From Paramarasmius palmivorus (Eukaryota > Basidiomycota > Agaricomycetes > Agaricales > Marasmiaceae): a stretch of DNA of 41,708 nucleotides. The stretch is taken from assembly GCA_037176845.1 (NCBI GenBank), contig JAYKXP010000268.1, positions 1-41,708 of the forward strand, read 5' to 3'. Below are positions 20,674-31,600 of the stretch, piece after piece (the stretch's first letter is position 1; each line of letters begins with the position of its first letter). The position numbers and the translations under genes were made by a program. Under the pieces are notes generated by a model. It saw only the letters and a list, made by a program, of their open reading frames with translations. It did no database searches and was not told where the DNA came from.

Positions 20674-23600
20674 TCACTCTGGATGCTGCTTGCCTTGTCC
20701 TTGGATATGAGCCACTTGTTCGTCAACCGGTGGTGACGGAGGATCTTGAGAGACGGTGCGTTCTGGAGATTGGGTGACCATGTTTGGGTTCCTCGTATCG
20801 ATATCCTGATCTGGATGAAGAATCTCTGCGTCATTGTGGACACCTGAACGGTACTCGTCGCCGTATTCAACTTCCAGATGAGATTGTGCTCCTTGTCCTC
20901 GGTCTGTGGTGTGTACGTCTTTGCGCTGTGATCCATCCGGGCCCTGAGCGTCCTGCTCAGAAGAAGCTCCAAGCGCTTGTTCGTCTTGTTCAGAATGAGC
21001 TGAAACACCGAAAACAGCATTTCGAGCTCGAGCTGTGGGCTCTGGATCATCAAGGCAGGATACATCTATCTCTCCGGGGGGCGGCGAATGGTAATCCTTG
21101 TCCTGGGGATTACAATTGAGGTGAGTTGTCGAAACCAACACCAAGACACTCAGAAAGACTAACCTTGCCAGACAAATGAGCTAGATCAACTGTAGATGCG
21201 CCTTCGCCCGTTACGATGCTCGAGTTCTCTGGATGTATGTTTTCTTCAGTATCTCTCGAGGATCGCGTGTGTTGTTCCTCGGTACGAGCAGCCAGATGGT
21301 TCGTTTGCTCATTAACCCCGAGATCAACTAAAGGCAGCGGAGCATCTTGGGTGATTGTATGTTCTTCTGACGCTGGACATTGGACTACATTCATGTTCTC
21401 CGTATCGATATCCCCTGTACTTGATGCGACAAGAGAATCAAGCACTTCATCCGAAGTGCGATCAGCACCTGCACCTTCTGCGTTCCTCCGTATTGACTCG
21501 TTGCCGACGTCGTGGGCGCTGTGCAAGTGAGAAGGACCTCCACCTCCTGCGAATGTAATATGTCCTCTGCCCAATACCGACGAGTTCCCTGCATTTTCGA
21601 TGTCTCCGGAGGTTTGTATGGTTTGGATATCCAATGTCTCCCCGTCATCCTGCGGACTCGATACTTCGGTATCGCGATTTGAATCGTCAGTTCTGAGAGT
21701 AGAGAGTGTGAGCATGGGTGCCGGAGGATCTGATGACCCAGTTGGATGGTCTGTGGGTTGTACACTTGACGAATCGGAAGGCGGAGACATGGGTGCACTA
21801 CCTTGGATATCGGAAGATGAAATACCAGACGATCCCTCGACCTCTGCATTGTTCGGTGCAGGATCAGAGTTACTTTGTTGACCTACCTCCGATAACACGC
21901 CGGGATCTGAATCAGCATTGGCGTCAATGGCTTGGGAGCGAGATGAAGTAACATGGTTATCATCCTGAGATATCCATGGGTTACCAGATCCAGAAGACTC
22001 CGCAACCTGACCAGCAGGGTCAATTTGTCTTGGATCTTTCCAGGTCGCTGTACGTGTCCTGTAGTGAAAAAAGTACGGAGTGCCCAGGAAAGTCCCTTGC
22101 CCCCAGCTGGGTGGTAAACGCCCTTCAGGTTGAGAACCTGACGCCTGCAGGTTCCCAGAGCCAGAAGACTCTGCAACCTGGTGAGCAGGGACAAATTGTC
22201 TTGGATCTTTCCAGAACACTGCATCTGTGTCGAGATCAATAAAGTACGGAGTGCCCAGGATATTCCTTTGCTCCCAGCCGGATGGTAAAGACCCATCAAG
22301 TTGAGAACCCGACGCCTGTGGGTTCCCAGAGCCAGAAGACTCTGCAACCTGACCACCAGCAAGGGCGCGTCGTCTTGGATCAAGCCAAGTAGCTGTACAT
22401 GTGTCGCGGTGGAAAAAGTACGGACTGCCGCCTCGGTAAGTCCTTCGCTCCCAGCCAGGTGGTAAAGGCCCGTCGAGTTGAGAACCTGATGCCGGCAGGA
22501 TGTTATGTCTTGGGTCTTCCCATGTTACTGTACCTATTTTGTGGTCGAAAAAGTACGGTCTGCCCTCTGGGGTAGTCAACTGCTCCCAGCCAGATGGTAA
22601 AGACCCATCAAGCTGAGAATCTGGTGCCTTGTTATCGTGATCGAGTTCAACACCCGTTTCAGCCTCGAGGGAATATCGTCTGGGAGGTAGCGGTGGTAAA
22701 TCAGGTCGTGGACCATACCTGTGTGGCAATGGTGCGAAGTAGTCGGGGGGTAAGTTTCCTACTTCTTGTGTCCTTTCGATTGCTCGTTGCCATTCGACAT
22801 GATTAAAGAACGGGTCATAACAATAGAACTGTTGGGTGATGATTTCGTGGTGAATGAACCGAATGAACTCCCGACCACGTTTACTTGTTATGAGTACCGA
22901 AGTACGATCGGTGTGGGTGATGTGTTTCGCAAGGACCCATATAAAAGCCAGGCGCTCCTTGAGGTGTCCGTCATCATCGTCGTTCTCGACGCCTGAACAT
23001 GATTTCCAAGACTCCTCGTAGAGTTGGAGGAGGGTGAGCGCCCGCTTTTGGACACCGGCGTCCTGGTGTGCCCACAGCCTTCCCGTTACTGAAAGCGGAG
23101 TGACGAAATGGAAACCTGCTGTTTGCATGCCCATCTGTTCAAGTGCAGCACGAATGTCGCTGTCGCGATTCCCCATCATCAAGTATTGGTGTTGGAAGAA
23201 GAATTTGATTCCTTCTGACTGGCAAATCGCAGGATCAGGAATAGCAGTAGTCGGGAGCTGTGGGAAGTCCGCGACCCCATTCCATATATATTGCCTTCGG
23301 AACTCCGCGGGATCCGCAACACCAAGCTCAACATCCGCTCTCGAAACATCGCTCCACAACGCAACATCCCAGTGGCCAAGCACGGCAGACATCGCAACAG
23401 AAGGGAGTATGGTTCCCAACACATTTTGGAGATGGGGTATCATCAATGGACTGTCGCGGAACATCGTGACTGCCCATTCGAAAGCGCGTAGTTGGTATAC
23501 TTGTAGACTGAATAGGTTTATGGGGAGACTGAAGTCAGGATGGTCTTGGACATGTTGGTCATACTGCCTGACCACTCGAAGATCGAACGAAGACCAATCC

Positions 23601-24623
23601 GATGCCGGTGACTCGATGTGGTAGCGCAATGCGGGAGCAGGCTTGTAATAGTCATCCTCGAAATCCTCGGTAGATTTCCAGAATTTGGACAAGGGATGAA
23701 GGACTTTGCACACAAATCGATAGAACAGCCACGCCTGCGGTGACTTGTACGGGCAGATGAACTGGTATGATAGCTTTTCAAAATGTTGCCATTTGATCTC
23801 CATCCTGAGATCCCTGGGTATCGTCAACGTGGGGAGGAGGGTGGTGATGGAATATAGCCCTGCACTGAGCAGCACAGCAACTAATGAAATCGCGAATGGG
23901 ATGGTGTGAAGCCCCCAAAGGAGGTCCAGGATTCCAGCAAAAAAGAATAGTAGCGCGATCTCGAGGAGTATCGGCAGGGCAGCTAAGAAAGCGGGGACGT
24001 TCCACTTTTCAAAGCTCTCACGACGAAGTTGTCGTAATGCTAACGCTTCTGCTGGCGTGTTTGTGGGCGTATCGCGCTGGAATTCCCGAACCCACTGTTT
24101 GCACAAAAGGCCGAACAGTGCTGACGTGAGGCTGAATATGAGGCTAAGGAGCCAAAAGCAGTTGATACGGATCGTAGATGCATCGGGTGTGAAGGGGCTC
24201 AAGTTGGGGGAAATGCCGGGGGTTTCTGATGTATTCGGTTGCTGGAGAGAGACCAACTGTTCGAGGAGAGCGACTGTCTTATCAGCAGGGTCTTCTTCGA
24301 GTTTTTGATATGCCTCAATAAGGAATGCTGTGACGACAGCAGAAAAAAGACCGCCCTATTGGTCATGTAGCGTGTTAGAGGCTGTCAACACGATGCACGA
24401 GCGAACATACGAAAACAAGGAGTGTATCAATGTCCTCCTTCCAGCCCTTCACCAACTCTTCGTCGTACTTCTCAACCTTCGTCAACAACACCTCGAATGA
24501 TTTATCAACCGTCGGCTTCTTTCCTTCCGCAGCGACTGTTTCCGGTGGATTATCCGCCTGGTTATAGACAAACAGAGTCAGTGAAGACCTCAAGCTTTTT
24601 TTTTGTTTGGTGCGGCTTACCAT
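20674..24623 (-). CDS. Z2: DUF6535 membrane protein with PPxY motif and four WW domains
   Basis: Spliced model: complement(join(20674..21102,21164..24355,24411..24557,24621..24623)), 1256 aa. The ATG is followed directly by GTAAGC, and an in-frame TGA lies three codons upstream, fixing this start. Introns are 55-63 nt and keep frame. DUF6535 occupies about 1-225 ([45 protein letters not shown], two more hydrophobic segments). Like Z1 it has an unrecognised central domain, PPDY at residues 586-589, and WW domains at about 633-667, 678-712, 737-770 and 794-827. WW1 keeps DHK. WW2 has HRD, WW3 DLD and WW4 HYR at the ligand-His position, and WW3 and WW4 have a loop one residue shorter. An acidic Ser/Asp-rich tail ends in one terminal exon against two in Z1. 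Predicted membrane-anchored; function unknown. Confidence 0.85.
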
Positions 24624-26485
24624 TCTAGCTCAAAGCTTTCTCAGGAAGCTGGGGGATCCTTGGTGGTGGTCGCAGGAAGAGCGGTGAAAACTCACGGTAC
24701 CCGTGTAGCACGTGTAAATAGTTTTAAAACTGACATGATGAAGGGAAGTTTCCCAGTGGTGTGATGTTTGAGGACTGAGAGAGGCGCCGGGGAGTTTGCG
24801 TGAAAGTCGGGAATTCTATAACAGTTGCATTAGGTGAAGGCTAGAGGGCAAGGAGGACGGCACAAACCCGATGTCAGACTTTGGTAGCTGCTTTCGCAGA
24901 GGAGTCGCAACCCATGGCTGCTGTAGTGGGCCTTGGTTTCGATCGCGTAGTATTAACGTGTTGAAGGAGTTCTCCGAGGGTGTGAGTTGCAATAGGTCTG
25001 GAATCCCGATTGCAGCAAATGGAGCGTGTCCATGGCTCCATCTCGTACCAAAGTTCAGTGCTGGAATGATTTAGAATGATGGGTGAACTGTGGGTGAAGG
25101 GAGAGGAAGAAACGCGTGAGTTACCCCGGCCCGACATTCCTAGTCTCAATCCTGTGCGTGTTCAGAATTCCTTTTTGGCCTTGTTCTACTTACTCATGAC
25201 ACTCATAACAGCTCCAGCCAACTTCTGCGCTTTGGTTTTCGCTATTTCATGACGTTGATCGTTCTACTGTAATCAAGTACTAGGGCCGCCTTCCACTCCC
25301 CGTCTCGTTTGAGAAGCTCCCAGCTGCAGCTGCCATCGTTTTTCAGGCTTCCATCCTTTCGCTTTTCATTACGCCCCCTCTTTTCCCCCTACACTGGAAT
25401 CATAGGCACGGAAGATGACCTTCCTCGTTGCACCCCCAATGCTACAAAATCGTCAACCCTTTGCAACTTGAGGACACTAGACATGTCCGCCGCGCCAATA
25501 CCACTTCTACTTTAGTACCAAAACCCATCGGAACGCGTCAAACTCAAGCTTGCAAGCATCTCTAGATGAAAAAGGGACCGGGAACTGCTTGGAGTCGTAG
25601 TTTTGTCTGCAAGCAGGATGACGAGTACGCTTTCCTATTCTCAGTATCCAGATCCATGGTCATTGTTTGAAAAGGCGTCTTTGTACAGCGATTCCATCGG
25701 CATCGGTACTTTCTGTCTTTCGCCTAGAATCCCCACGATGGTAGAACAAGAATCTTCAACAAACTCAAACGGTTATCGCCGGGCTCTGATCGTTTGGCTA
25801 AGGTTTCGCTCAAGTCCAGGTCATACCGGAAGCTGAGAATTCGGTGCTTGCTATATTATTATACAACGCGTTCATACGAGTCCCAGAGTTATATCTCGAT
25901 GTACATAAAAGTAGCTGCAGTAAATAGAAGCGACAGAGCGCGACTCCAGAGTATGTACAAAGTACACCGTAACAGTAAAGTGAAAAGATCGAATTGAATG
26001 CCGTACGAAGCAATGGCCGAGCGACCATTTACACCTCCCAACTTCCGCTAACTTCCTCTTCTTGCTCCCATTCACTCTGGCACCCGGCAGTTCGTTCCCA
26101 GCTCAAACTCAAACTCTTGGTTCAATCCCAAGCATCCTAATCGGTGGATTGGAAGGTGGAGAGCGTCGCGCAAGGTAGAAGCCTGAAGGTGAGAATGGTA
26201 AAGATAGTGATCCTGGATTCCTTGTTGACGTTTGCCGGCGATCCAAGTTATTAGACATGGTATTCGGTCAAGGGGTGTACGGATGTCATAGAAGGCCGGG
26301 AAAGATGTCAAAGGCATAGAGCTGCAGAGTGCTGCGCATGCGAGCTAGAGAAAGTACAGAGTGAAGGTTTGGATTGAGGGGCATGAAACCATACAGACGT
26401 AGGATGAAAGAATACGTGAAAGACCCGATAGTTTGGCCGCCCACATGTACACCTATTCTTCACCCCAGCTCTCAGCTCCCAGAAC
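24624..26485. other. Spacer upstream of Z2, no gene recognised
   Basis: The first ~200 nt are the 5' flank of Z2 and resemble the Z1 flank. A repeat shared with 27225-27430 occupies 24880-25145. The rest, to the end of the next minus-strand gene, has only short open frames without recognisable products. Confidence 0.35.
24880..25145. repeat. Repeated segment W, copy 1
   Basis: Shares landmarks with 27225-27430: GTGAGTTGCAATAGGTCTG, GCGTGTCCATGGCTCC, AGTGCTGGAATGAT, GTGAAGGGAGAGGAAGAAACG and CCGACATTCCTAGTCTC (the second copy has small differences in each). Same orientation. No coding potential recognised. Confidence 0.6.
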
Positions 26486-27040
26486 CTAGCCAACCCCTAC
26501 ACAGGCCACGGTCCTGTTGAACCCAATAGTTATTATCTCAGCTCCTCGGAAAATACCAGCAAAAACAACTCACATTACTGAACCAGAACTCGCAGGATTC
26601 GCCACTCTACTAGCCACATCTAAAGAATGCGAAAGCGCAATCCCAGCTCTTGATTCTAATCCCGTATCCATTTCGCCTCCTCTCGTCGTATCCGACGTTT
26701 CGAGACCAGCAGTAATGCTATCCTCTGCAGCTGGGGAACGATTTGGTATATCATCCAAATGGGCTGGAGAAGCGATTGGTTCGGCAGTTCCGTGAATGAT
26801 GGTATATTCCGAGAGGCTTGGATCGCTCGTGTTGAGGTGTATCCTGTTCGGAGGATTCGGTAACGATGTTTTCTGTTAGTACGATCCTGATGTCGAGTAA
26901 CTGTATCTTCTGCCAAAGGTTAAGTATTTTGGAATCAATAGCGAGCAATCCGAAGTTGTAGAGTGCGTGTTGGTGTAAAGGAAGTGGTATGTCTGGGCAA
27001 GCTGTAGGAAGTATCACCGCTCGGAAAATAACCACGGTGC
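26486..27040 (-). CDS. Unrecognised multi-exon gene, 3' part, possibly disrupted
   Basis: A terminal exon (26486-26513, ending VACVGVG) joins through a 60-nt GTGAGT..CAG intron (26514-26573, frame kept) to an acidic Ser/Ala/Glu-rich exon at about 26574-26880 with LSEYTIIHGTAEPIASPAHL and ETSDTTRGGEMDTGL. Further upstream (to about 27035, another frame) comes VVIFRAVILPTACPDIPLPL followed by HALYNFGLLAIDSKILNLW, which looks coding. The two parts are in different frames near 26880; a CAG acceptor lies there but I found no convincing donor, so a frameshift is as likely as an intron. No start codon identified. Function unknown. Confidence 0.4.
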
Positions 27041-27224
27041 ATGCGAGCTCAGGCTGGAGGCAGGTGCTGCGTGAACGTACTAGCTCTGCGATATTTCCGT
27101 CAAAAGGTGGCAGTTAGAGGACGACAAAGGCAGCACAAACTTTGTATAAATGTGTAGGTGGTTTTCAGAGCCGCCGTTCAACGCCAATGCCGCGTTCAAA
27201 GACGCATCGTAACATATCGTTGCT

Positions 27225-27430
27225 GATAGCGGGCCTTAGCTCCTATCAGCCGTGCTTTCTCCAAGAGTGTGAGACACACTAGGTCTGTAATGTGGGAGTA
27301 GAAGTGTGTCCATGGTTTTACCCTGTACCGTGTACTGTTCAGGGGATGATGGACCGTGCGGCGTGAAGGGAGAAGAAGAGAATCAGACGCGTCGCGAATT
27401 ACCTGGAGCCGACATTTCTCGTCTCAAAAC
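27225..27430. repeat. Repeated segment W, copy 2
   Basis: Second copy of the 24880-25145 repeat, located immediately before segment X3. The two W copies are about 2.3 kb apart and bracket the 26486-27040 gene. Confidence 0.6.
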
Positions 27431-27819
27431 GATCACCACACTGGTCACCATATATGCCTCCTCCCAACAGAAACTTTGAGATTGAATGAGTCTGCTCATA
27501 GTTTATAGGAAATTCATTGTATTAGTCAAATAAGTACTTATAAAACTAAAAACCGAGTAGTACCTTGTCAATGACATGCTACCAGAACAGTTTGCCTATG
27601 ACTGATAAGTACGGTCGCTCTTTCGACGATGCGCTGGCAGGGGGGCTCTATCCGCTACCTCCTCCTTCCCTTAGCCACGCACCGGGTTCAAACAACCCGT
27701 CTCGACGCGTACTTCGTTCTCCGACATCGCCCACTCTACTCAATCATCTCTCGTCAACACCTTCCGTTGCCCTACCACACCTCAAGTCTTCTATCCACCC
27801 CGAACGTCCACGACACCCA

Positions 27820-28440
27820 TCATCCATCTTCAATCCCATCCACCCAAGAAGAAACCGTCCCTAACAATAGCCAGCGTAACGGGGAACGAAACCCCCACAA
27901 GAGATACAAGATCCCTGCAAACAAAGATGCCACCGCGGTTCCAAGCGCCGACGTTATATGAAGGATATTTCGTCGTAAGGCTGCTTCTTCAAGTTCGCTT
28001 GGTGTTCCGCTAATCTGCTGCTGCTTGTACACGACCCCAAAGAAGGCGGAGGCGAGACTGAGTATAACACTGGCAAACCAACAGCTAATAAGAATCGTAG
28101 ACGCATCTGGGTTGAAAACTGTAACGGTTGGGTGTAGGAGTCGGAGCGTTGATTGGAGGAGTATGACGGCTGCGACGCCTGGATCCTTGAGCTCTTGGTA
28201 CGGTCTAATGAGGAATGTGGTGATAATGATGAAGAAAAGAGTGCCCTGATAGGCATATAGTTAGAAGTATTCACATCGTGTGTATGACAACTCACGAAGA
28301 TCATTAGTGTATTGATATCCAACAACCCCGCGAGTTCTTCCCTTATGATGATCCGCAGACAGCTGGTTTCGTGTCTTTAGTCTTCTTCGTCGGCTCGGCC
28401 ACCCCATGGTGAACCCGAACAGCGCCTCTAGTCAACTTTT
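27820..28440 (-). pseudogene. X3: short DUF6535 copy, best-preserved membrane part
   Basis: Exon 2 (27820 to about 28247) is fully open: GTLFFIIITTFLIRPYQEL, LLHPTVTVFNPDASTILIS, LASAFFGVVYKQQQ, then the ITSALGTAVASLFAGILYLL membrane segment and a stop at 27820. A GTGAGT..CAG intron precedes it in phase 0, joined to LLDINTLMIF. Upstream of that the exon 1 part seen in X1 (KLTRGAV..AEPTKKTKDTKP) is in another frame and runs into TAA near 28345, so exon 1 is frameshifted. The protein would be a short DUF6535 domain without WW repeats. A functional downstream start cannot be excluded. Confidence 0.65.
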
Positions 28441-28596
28441 CTTCTGGAAGACTTTCGGTACCGCTTGCCATTGTACTCTAAACAAGTGATCAGCGAAATC
28501 TTCTTCTGGCGAAGAGTCTCAACGTACACACCTTTCTGAACCGTTACCAGCAAAGTAGGTGGGAGAGGATGAACGATCCCGCAAGCGTTTACTGTG

Positions 28597-28770
28597 CTTC
28601 TTGACCAACAGCTAACGGATCCACTAAAACGCTTCTCGCGTCCGGCAGTGTCAATACTAGCCTCGTGTAACTCCTGCATGCGTTATTGAAAGCGCCGAGC
28701 CAATTTTTTCCCTGGTGAATATGTTTTCCAGGGTTCAAGACATTGCCTATTGACCAAAGAATGAGTATGT
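28597..28770 (-). other. Conserved WLGxFN block upstream of X3 DUF6535
   Basis: Reads IGNVLNPGK, KNWLGAFNNACRSYTRL and LPDARSVLVDPLAVGQEAQ before a stop, closely matching the X1 block in the same frame. Among the three copies this one and X1 are intact across the block. Confidence 0.45.
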
Positions 28771-29655
28771 AAACGTCGATGAAAGGTGACAGCGAGGGCT
28801 ACATACACGGTAATCAAAGAGTGAACGGATGACAAGAGGTGAAGCCCATGCACCACTGTTTAGCCAGAAGTGCTCAAGCGTTCACGCTTCCAAAATCTCC
28901 AGTTTCGCGTCGAGATATTTTCTGGTACTTGTCCTCATTAGCATGCCATCTCGTCAGAGCGCGAAAAATGTGACTTGCGATGCAATAGAACCTCCTAGAG
29001 GATTTACTCAGCCTGACGACCTCTATCCCCATTTCCTCCTGTGCCCTGATGCTCTGAGCCTCGAGCAGAGACCGTGATGCTGCTCGGTCTCAACTCGATG
29101 AGTTTCTGTGGCTCCTGATATTGTGATGTAACGTCGCTCTGACGCTCGAAAAGACACAGGATCGTTGGTTGAGTGAGGATGTGCGGTTGGTGTTTAGTAG
29201 CGGGAGGTGGTATCTGAAATAGGCTTGATGATAGGTATCCTGAACTTTGACGGAATACAGGGGAAAACATGGTGTCGAACGTTCATCGCATGTCTACTGA
29301 GCTTTGTTGCGAACCGCAAGCCGTGTATTTTGGATTGTCGGTTCGGAAGTTGAATGCGAAATGCAGTTGACCTCTTCATCGTGGTAGTCGTACATCTTGA
29401 ACCTAGAAATCAGGTTCAAAGTAGGCCGAACCAAGAGCTTGGTGCAAACGGACCTGGACCAAACAACCTGCGGAGCACCCAGTTGCTACTGGGTGACTGG
29501 CAGACTGATCGAATTTGGAGGTCTCCATGTAGAGTTCCGAATCCAATGCTGATATGCGAGGCTGTAAGAGTGCGTGGAGAGCTATGACTAGAGTATGGTG
29601 GTGGTGGAAGACAAGGAATCAGAACGTTGGGCGCTTAGGCGAGTCAACGTTTTCT

Positions 29656-29690
29656 ACTAGAAGGCGCGGGCGCAGCCCGCTAATACCTTG
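29656..29690. other. GC-rich hairpin, possible Helitron 3' end remnant
   Basis: Perfect inverted repeat GCGGGC-GCA-GCCCGC followed by TAATACCTTG. Helitron 3' ends have a GC-rich hairpin shortly before a CTRR terminus; here CTAA follows the stem immediately, which is closer than usual. It sits just after the point where X3 similarity stops. Confidence 0.3.
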
Positions 29691-29947
29691 CGACTCTTTT
29701 TGCTATTCACTGACCCGTGATACATTTTCATATGGTAGTAGTACAAACATACGATTTAAGCAGACCAGTTACAATGTACAGCGCTCCAACAGTAAGAGTT
29801 ATAGTTCTGTGGTACCCCTCGCATCGCACCTGTCCCAAGCCAATACAACAAACGAAGGAACTGACAAGCGGCGGTAGGCAGCGAGACTCTCCCAAAATCG
29901 ATGATACACCGGCGGACATCGAATCCTCAACTTTCGGAGGAGAGGCA

Positions 29948-30990
29948 TCACACCAGGGCAGCCCAGCAGGTCGTATAACCACCTTGAATTGTCCTATCCA
30001 CATCAAGCTCTTCCACTGCCTGCGAACAAGCTGAATGACAAATGATAAGTGTTCCGTGATGATTACCGTCCGTACGGTGCCAGTACAGAGACAGCTTTGT
30101 CAGTTGGCAAGTCGAGGAAAGTAAGAAATGACACCAAAAGTCCCAGGAAAGACTCTTCTCCTCCACCTCTAGGCATTCCAATTTAGGAGCAGCGATAGAT
30201 GACAGAAAAAACGGGGAGGTTGTGTGATAGTTGCTGATGGCGTGAACCCGTAGTGATCGTAAGGAGTGCATATGAATGGACTGGCGAGTTGGCTGAGGAA
30301 AAGGATCCGGCGATGCGAAACCGATCCCCAGGCGAATGGACATCTGTAGATAGAGCAAGCTCCGCTTCATAAAATCAACCCATTCCCATTTTGCATATAC
30401 AATCCCCACCACATTCAGTGAGTAAAGGGAACATGCACACGCTTGAAGGAAAGAATTGAGATATCGGATGGGGGTGGTCGTCAAGGGGGCCTTCCCTAAT
30501 ATCAAATGTCGCAATTTCGGCGTATATATGAGGTCAAGAAATTGTCCCTTCTGTTCTGTGAATCCACACACCGTTAGAGAGAACAGTTCGGGCAATAAAG
30601 TTCGTCCGTTGCGAGATGATCCCGAGACCGGACCAACAACGTGTACCGTTAAAGTCGACAAACGATACAGCCTAGCCACGTTCACATCGAACAGGTTTAA
30701 CTCGATTTCTAGTGTGGTGAGGGAATACCAATGGTCGAACGGCAAATAATGAAGGCCCAACACGGTATTCCGAGTCCTTCCCAATCTGAGGACTTTGAAG
30801 CAACGCAACGAAGTGCATCTCCCCGCGGCCACCCAAAAACGCAACCAATCTCTGGTGCAGTTCCGACTCATGAGCTACATATAGCTCCAACAGTTGACCA
30901 GGCCTTTGAACCTGGCACTGTGTTGGGCCAGGACCTAAAGGCTCTCCTTTGATCCGGATGGAGACGGTGGACCAACGATGAATGACCGCA
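29948..30990 (-). pseudogene. F-box/LRR-like protein gene with one frameshift, 5' end missing
   Basis: The 3' part (29948 to about 30855) is a long open frame with the irregular leucine-rich pattern of Agaricomycete F-box-like proteins: DWLRFWVAAGRCTSLRCFKV, YSLTTLEIELNLFDVNVARL, LRSLRVHA, APKLECLEVEEKSL, AVEELDVD. Upstream (about 30855-30990) a different frame carries HRWSTVSIRIKG, matching the 'RWRxVxI' motif that usually follows the F-box, then LLELYVAHESELHQ, which should run directly into DWLRFW. A single-base change of phase near 30855 separates them. No F-box or start codon was found above 30990. In the family, the F-box recruits SCF ubiquitin ligase; this is an inference from pattern only. 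Confidence 0.55.
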
Positions 30991-31600
30991 ATTACGAGTT
31001 CGGAATGTTAATGAAGAAATCGTTCTTTATGGTGGCTTTTTCGCTTGGTCTCCTTTGCTATTCGACAAATGCTCCCACGGCCTTTTTTCCCACGAAAGAT
31101 TGATCCTTTTTTGGTTTTGTTGCTTCTTCCTGCGCTTGCTCCACGTTTTTTCGTGATGTGCAGCGTGTTTGGTTTTCCCTCTGTTGCGTTGGTGCTCTGT
31201 TCCTGCGATTCTCTGCTTCTGCACCTTTTTGATGTTTGTTTTTGGTCTCCACCCCATCCTCATTGTTTGTTATCTTTCTGGCTCGACCTGTTTGTTGCAC
31301 TTCGGCGAAATCGGTCTCTTCCTTTGTTCGGGTCGCAGCGGCCATACACGTTTTGGGATCTTGAGAGCCGTGTGCACAAGTCAGATAAGGTGCGTCTCGT
31401 CTCCTTGTTCTCTTCGACTTGCCATGCTTCGTTCTGTCTTCGTACCTCCCAGACTTGCTATAAGTAGCGTATCTTTTTGACTCTTTTCATCGCTCTGTGA
31501 TGGATCGGTTCCTGTTCTTGTGAGTTTTACGTTTTTCATCCCCGTCTCCCTTGCTCATACTCTCTAAAGTCTTACAGTCGTTCAACACGTCTTTTTTCAT
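30991..31600. other. Pyrimidine-rich upstream region of gene A
   Basis: The plus strand is T/C-rich (especially 31040-31330), as in many basidiomycete promoters. An open plus frame across 31045-31467 is Phe/Leu/Ser-rich and is explained by that composition. No gene is called. Confidence 0.4.

Larger units (their letters stand above)
27530..29640 (-). repeat. Repeated segment X, copy 3
   Basis: Third copy of segment X with the same order of landmarks as X1. It is not followed by a Y segment: similarity stops near 29640, just after the GTGGTGGTGGAAGACAAGGA landmark, and the hairpin sequence at 29656 begins. Confidence 0.7.

Noticed and set aside
31045..31467. 140-codon plus-strand open frame before gene A
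   Set aside because: Composition-driven (Phe, Leu, Ser) in a T/C-rich promoter-like stretch; ends without splice continuity to gene A.
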